A stretch of 64,000 nucleotides of DNA, taken from assembly GCA_947172415.1 (NCBI GenBank), contig OX359192.1:3040501-3104500 (forward strand). Direction: 5' to 3'. Below, one piece after another: positions 59,991 to 64,000 of this stretch. The notes under the pieces are model-generated. The model was not told where the DNA came from, made no database searches, and saw nothing but the letters and a program-made list of their open reading frames with translations. This DNA comes from Chondrosia reniformis (lineage: Eukaryota; Porifera; Demospongiae; Chondrillida; Chondrillidae). The translations under genes and the position numbers were made by a program. Numbering within the stretch: the first letter of the stretch is position 1; each line of letters begins with the position of its first letter.

Positions 59991-62875
59991 GTTTCCCAAC
60001 AAAGATTTGATTTGCGAATACCCACCAGCTATTTATCTGCCCATGTCTTGTTGTGGCTGTAGCAGATTAGGCAAATGTCGCTTCTGTGCATGTGTGAAAT
60101 CAAAGAGAAGTAGTAGGAATTGTCAGCCCAGACACACTGGAAACTGCCACAACCAAACTGACAACAATCCGTCCCAGAGGACCTTGAATGATGTCCACAA
60201 CCATCGGCATCAATCTAAATCTGCACCATGTGTGGAACAAAATTCCTAGGTCCCCTCTCCAGAGGTATTTGTGAACGTAGAAGATCATTTGGCTTCTTAC
60301 ATGTCAGCAAACAAAATGAACTTCAGATAGGGAGATTTGGACGGAGAAGAAGTTGAACAGAAGATAACCAAGGCATATGAGGAAGTTGTACACTGGCACC
60401 GGAATCTGTTCAAGATTCCATCAGGCAAGCAAGGGAAGACCTTCGTTTCTGAGATGGCTGGCCTGTTCCAGTCATATGCAGATGGGTCAGCTATGAAGGC
60501 AGCAATGGTGCTACTGGATCTCTTACTCCAAAAGCCTCACTTAACCTCCAAAACAAAGGATCACATCAACTGTATCGAGATGAGATACCGATTGTGGAAG
60601 GAAGGAAATGTTGAGGCGCCATTCGAGGAGGGAAGAGTGATCCAACGAAGGCTTCAACCTAATATGAGAGCAAATAATCCACAGTTAGCAAGACGCTTTG
60701 CTAAGCGGATGGGTGAGGCCAGGATAAGAGAAGCAGTTCGTTTGATATCTGGTGGCAACACCAAAGTTCTCCCATTGAATGATCAGGTAGATGAACATCG
60801 AACTGTGTGGGATATATTGATAGAGAAACATCCTGCAGGAGAAGGCTTACAGTCTAATATTGTGTCAGCACCAACCGGCAGGGGTGTCCATCCCATTATA
60901 TTTGAAGAGATAACAGCATTGTCCATCATGGAAGCAGCATTATACACGATGGAAGCACAGGCCCTTCAGGATTAGATGCCTCTGCATGGAAGAGGATGTG
61001 CAGCTCATTCCAGAAAGCCTCTTTGTTCAGCTATAGCCATGACAACAAAAGGATTGCAAGTACCGTGGTAAATCCTGGGCCCTTACTTCCGCTGACTGCT
61101 TGTCAACTTGTTGCTCTGGACAAGTGTCAAGGGGACAGCCGATAGGGGTGGGGGAAATGGCATGGAGAATTATCAGCAAATCCATCCTGTCTGTTATTCG
61201 ATCAGAAATTCGGGAGGTGATAGGACCATCTTAGTGGTGTGTGGGTCAGAAAAGTGGCAGTGAAGCTGCTGTGCATGCACTTGATGACATCTTCGATGGG
61301 GATTCCACTGATGGAGTTTTGCTGGTTGACGCTTTCAAGGCATTCAATTGTCTGAACAGGAAAGCTGCACTCGTAAACACCATGAATTTGTGCCCGGCCC
61401 ATGGAACGGTGCTGGTAAACACATATCGCTCGGAGCCTAACCTGTTCATTAATAGGGAATGTATTCTATCAAGAGAGGGCACCACCCAAGGGGACCCAGT
61501 AGCCATGGCAATGTATGCCATGGCCACCTTGCCACTTATCAAATGCCTACAAAAGGAAGCTGATGTCGAACAAATATGGTATGCAGAAGATTCTGCTGCT
61601 GCTGGTGGTATGAATCAGCTCCGGAGATGGTGGGATGAGATCGTTGAAGAGGTATGGCCTTTGGATACTTTGCAAACCCGGCCAAGACATCGCTTGTTGT
61701 AAAGGGAGAACACTACGAGGATGCAGTGAAATGCTTTGAGGATAGAGAGGTACAGATCACCACGTATGGTAAAGGATACCTAGGATCATCGGTTGGCACT
61801 TCTTCTTTCAAAGAGAGATATGCTGAAATGAAGGTTGATGAATGGAAGGGAGAACTACGAACACCAGCCAAAATTGCTGCGACTCAGCCTCAGGCAGCTA
61901 CTCTGCTTTTGTTCTGAGTATTCAGAACAAATGGTCGTATTTATCCAGAACAACACAAGGCATTGGACATCTGCTACAACCAATTGAAGATGTTTTACAA
62001 CATGAGTTGATACCAGCAATCACAGGACGGCAAGCAATAAGTGATATAGAAGGAAGAAGAATGTTTGCCTTGCCCACACGACTGGGGGTCTAAGATTTGA
62101 GATCTTCATGGCTAAACACTCTCCCTGTGGAAGAACATGGTTTTTCCCTGCACAAGGTAGCCTTCCGTGATGCCATTGCATTGAGGTATGGGTGGCGACC
62201 AACAGGAATGCCCAATGTGTGTGTATGTGGAAAGGCAAATGGAGTGGAGCATGCTCTGAGCTGCTGCAGGGGGGACATGTCATTAAAACGTCACAACAAG
62301 ATTAGGCACATCACTGACACATTACTACAAGAGGTTGCACACAACATACACACTGAGCCAATACTGCAACCACTCACAGGAGAAGTGCTGAGGGGCAAGT
62401 TTGCCAATACTGAAGATGCGGGCAGAGTTGATGTGAAATGCACTGGATTTTGGAATGTACACCAAGACGCATTTTTAGATTAAGGGTGTTTAGCCCCTTG
62501 GCATCCAGTAACAGAAACAAGCCAATCAAGACAGTGTATGAACATCATGAGAAGGAGAAGAGACGAGTGTATGATCACAGAATTAGAGAGATTGAGCGGG
62601 GAATTTCCACCCCTCTAGTCCTTTCAGCCACAGGGAGCATGGGACCAGCAGCATCCATTTTTTAAAGAAATTGGCATCCATGATTTCCACCGAAAGAGGT
62701 CACACCTATCAGAAGGTGATGACCTGGATCAGACAAAGAATCACATTCAGTCTTCTCAGATCTGCCATTAGTGCTATCAGAGCTACCACACTGTCCACGT
62801 CTCCACCACTAGATCCAACAATGATTGCCATCATAACCCGTAGTGGACATAACATTGAATATTAATGATTTTATT
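59990..62875 (+). mobile_element. RLE-type LINE B (reverse transcriptase plus C-terminal nuclease)
   Basis: Order: a cysteine-rich block CCGCSRLGKCRFCACVKSKR (60,050-60,120); a helical part 60,337-60,975 (KDHINCIEMRYRLWKEGNVE, ARRFAKRMGEARIREAVRLI); LVALDKCQG- and IGVGEMAWRIISKSI (61,110-61,180); LLVDAFKAFNCLNRKAAL (motif A); REGTTQGDPVAMAMYAM (motif B); IWYAEDSAAAG (motif C, first aspartate replaced by glutamate); RQAISDIEGRRMFALPTRL; zinc knuckle CVCGKANGVEHALSCCRG with RHNKIRHI; and a nuclease-like end RVDVKCTGFW then AFLDLRVF and RRVYDHRIREIERG. The knuckle plus RHN plus D...D pattern matches restriction-like-endonuclease LINEs (R2-like). Frame changes and the altered motif C make it inactive. 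Confidence 0.8.
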
Positions 62876-62989
62876 GTATATGAATGTGTATATTAAAAGT
62901 GGTCAACAGTGACTTGCAATTTTAAATTAATGGCAATACATTATTTTATTGTATATATTATTAAATATTATTGACATTATGAAAATTAA

Positions 62990-63124
62990 AAAATGTATAA
63001 GTTCTATATACTAGTAGTATTTACTAGTTCTATGTACTAGTTACTAGGTGTATGTACTAGTTTTATGTGCTAGTTGTATGTACAAGTTCTTTGAACCAGT
63101 ACTCTGGAATAGTTGTATGTTATC
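62990..63124. repeat. 13-bp minisatellite, block 4
   Basis: About ten degenerate units (TACTAGTAGTATTTACTAGT...). AT-rich text 62,876-62,990 precedes it. It ends GTATGTTATC at the tail of PLE 3. Confidence 0.8.
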
Positions 63125-64000
63125 TTTGTAAAGGTTCATCTTTCGACTTTTAGAGCGTCTAGAGACACAGTTTTTTCGATTCTTCTGTCTGCCAAACGTT
63201 TTGACCCTGGGGGTCTTCTTCAGTGACTGGTGTTGGTCTTCAAGGTGTCTTCATTTATAGGCATCTTTTCCCGCCTTTTTGATTACCTCATCAGTGATGT
63301 CATCGGTTACATCATTTCCGGAGGGAGGAGAGGTGAAGGGAGTATTCATAAAAAAGGGTTTCCAACCACTTCTTAGTACAATTCCTTGATCTAAGTTCAT
63401 TCTTACCTGACATTGTTGGATCTTCAGGGCTTCCTTAATTCTTCTTCTGTACCAGTTCTCTTCCCTCTCCACCACTCTGGCTTGGCTCCACTCAATTGGA
63501 TGACCAGTTTTTAGGGAGTGAACAGCTAAACCATTGTTCACATCCCCCATCCTGACGGCACGTTTGTGCTCCACCATCCTGACTTTTAGTGTTCTTCCAG
63601 TTTCTCCAGTGTACACTGCAGGGCAACTAGAACAGGGAATCTGGTAAATGACACCTTTAATATCCATGGTAGGCTGGGGTTGTTTAGGCCTAGAGAGGAT
63701 ACTCCTCAGTGATCTCTGCTTTGTGAAAATGGTTTCGATGTTCATCTTCCGGCATGTTCTGGAGATCATTTCACTGAGGCCTTTCACATATGGAATAAAA
63801 AGTTTACGTTTACCATCTTCCCTACTTCCCTGGTTCCGTTGTCTCTTCTTCATGTGCCTAGCAGCAACCTTACTGGGGTATCCGTTGGCCTGGAGAACCC
63901 CTTTCAGGTGCTCTTTTTCCTCTTGGAGGACACTGGATCCAGCCCCACAGATCTTCTCCGCTCTGTCCCTGAGGCAAAGGGCAATGCCAGCTTTCACCCT
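63125..64000 (-). mobile_element. Penelope-like element 3 (GIY-YIG end, continues off the right edge)
   Basis: An uninterrupted minus-strand frame from 63,997 to 63,251 reads GIALCLRDRAEKICGAG, KLFIPYVKGLSEMISRTCRK, then GVIYQIPCSSCPAVYTGETG and RTLKVRMVEHKRAVRMGD, followed by LAVHSLKTGHPIEW. This is the linker and GIY-YIG nuclease with its CxxC, H and H positions. The ORF starts beyond the window. It is about two thirds identical to PLE 2 by eye, so a different subfamily. The end KKAGKDAYK is followed by a 120-bp tail with a hammerhead-like motif. Confidence 0.9.
63191..63227 (-). ncRNA. Hammerhead-like motif in the tail of PLE 3
   Basis: Minus strand: GTCA, CTGAAGA, extra A, stem II GACCC-CCA-GGGTC, then AAAAC instead of GAAAC, GTT, TGGC. 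Stem I still pairs (one G-U). The invariant G before AAA is changed to A, so this copy should be inactive unless it is a recent mutation of this copy only. Confidence 0.45.

Noticed and set aside
52866-63124. Telomeric or subtelomeric array
   Set aside because: The unit TACTAGTTGTATG is not a known telomere repeat, and ordinary elements flank it on both sides. PLE enrichment alone does not prove a chromosome end.

Overview
The window looks like animal nuclear DNA, most likely from a marine invertebrate (a sponge would fit; this is inference). It is AT-rich. Host genes are cut into many small exons with GT-AG introns, and the introns are filled with transposable elements: APE-type LINEs (one with a 2A peptide), RLE-type LINEs, Penelope-like elements (PLEs), Tc1/mariner and pogo/Tigger DNA transposons, many TA-flanked MITEs and a tRNA-derived SINE. 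No prokaryotic feature is present.

Three host genes can be assembled exon by exon with consistent reading phase. (1) On the minus strand, 19,264 to 3,845, seventeen exons give a complete PUM3/Puf6-type Pumilio-repeat protein of about 590 residues. (2) On the minus strand, 25,578 to 23,480, seven exons give a 425-residue protein of unknown function. (3) On the plus strand, 25,760 to 44,580, ten exons give a 358-residue protein of unknown function. Genes 2 and 3 are head to head, 181 bp apart. They share three landmarks in the same order, so they look like diverged paralogues around one bidirectional promoter. Gene 3 spreads a 1.1 kb message over 18.8 kb because its introns hold at least a dozen transposons, some nested.

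Layout: 1-0.76 kb RLE-type LINE fragment; 3.8-19.3 kb PUM3, with an APE LINE (7.3-10.3 kb) and a 2A-bearing LINE (13.0-14.6 kb) in its introns; 19.3-23.5 kb intergenic, with a lone PHD finger and an old reverse-transcriptase relic; 23.5-44.6 kb the divergent pair; 44.6-49.5 kb repeats and nothing else recognisable; 49.5-52.9 kb a 3.4 kb AT-rich heptad satellite; 52.9-64 kb a 13-bp minisatellite interrupted by three PLEs and a composite of two LINE fragments.

The most interesting signal is a set of hammerhead-ribozyme-like motifs. I find nine, of differing preservation. Four are tied to the tails of PLEs, and others sit in short repeats inside host introns. The best (5,446-5,491 plus; 45,800-45,844 minus; 56,292-56,338 minus; 58,060-58,096 plus) keep the catalytic core, a closed stem II and a pairing stem I. 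All carry an A directly after the CUGANGA core, where a G:C pair is usual. All calls come from reading the sequence; no search or folding program was run.
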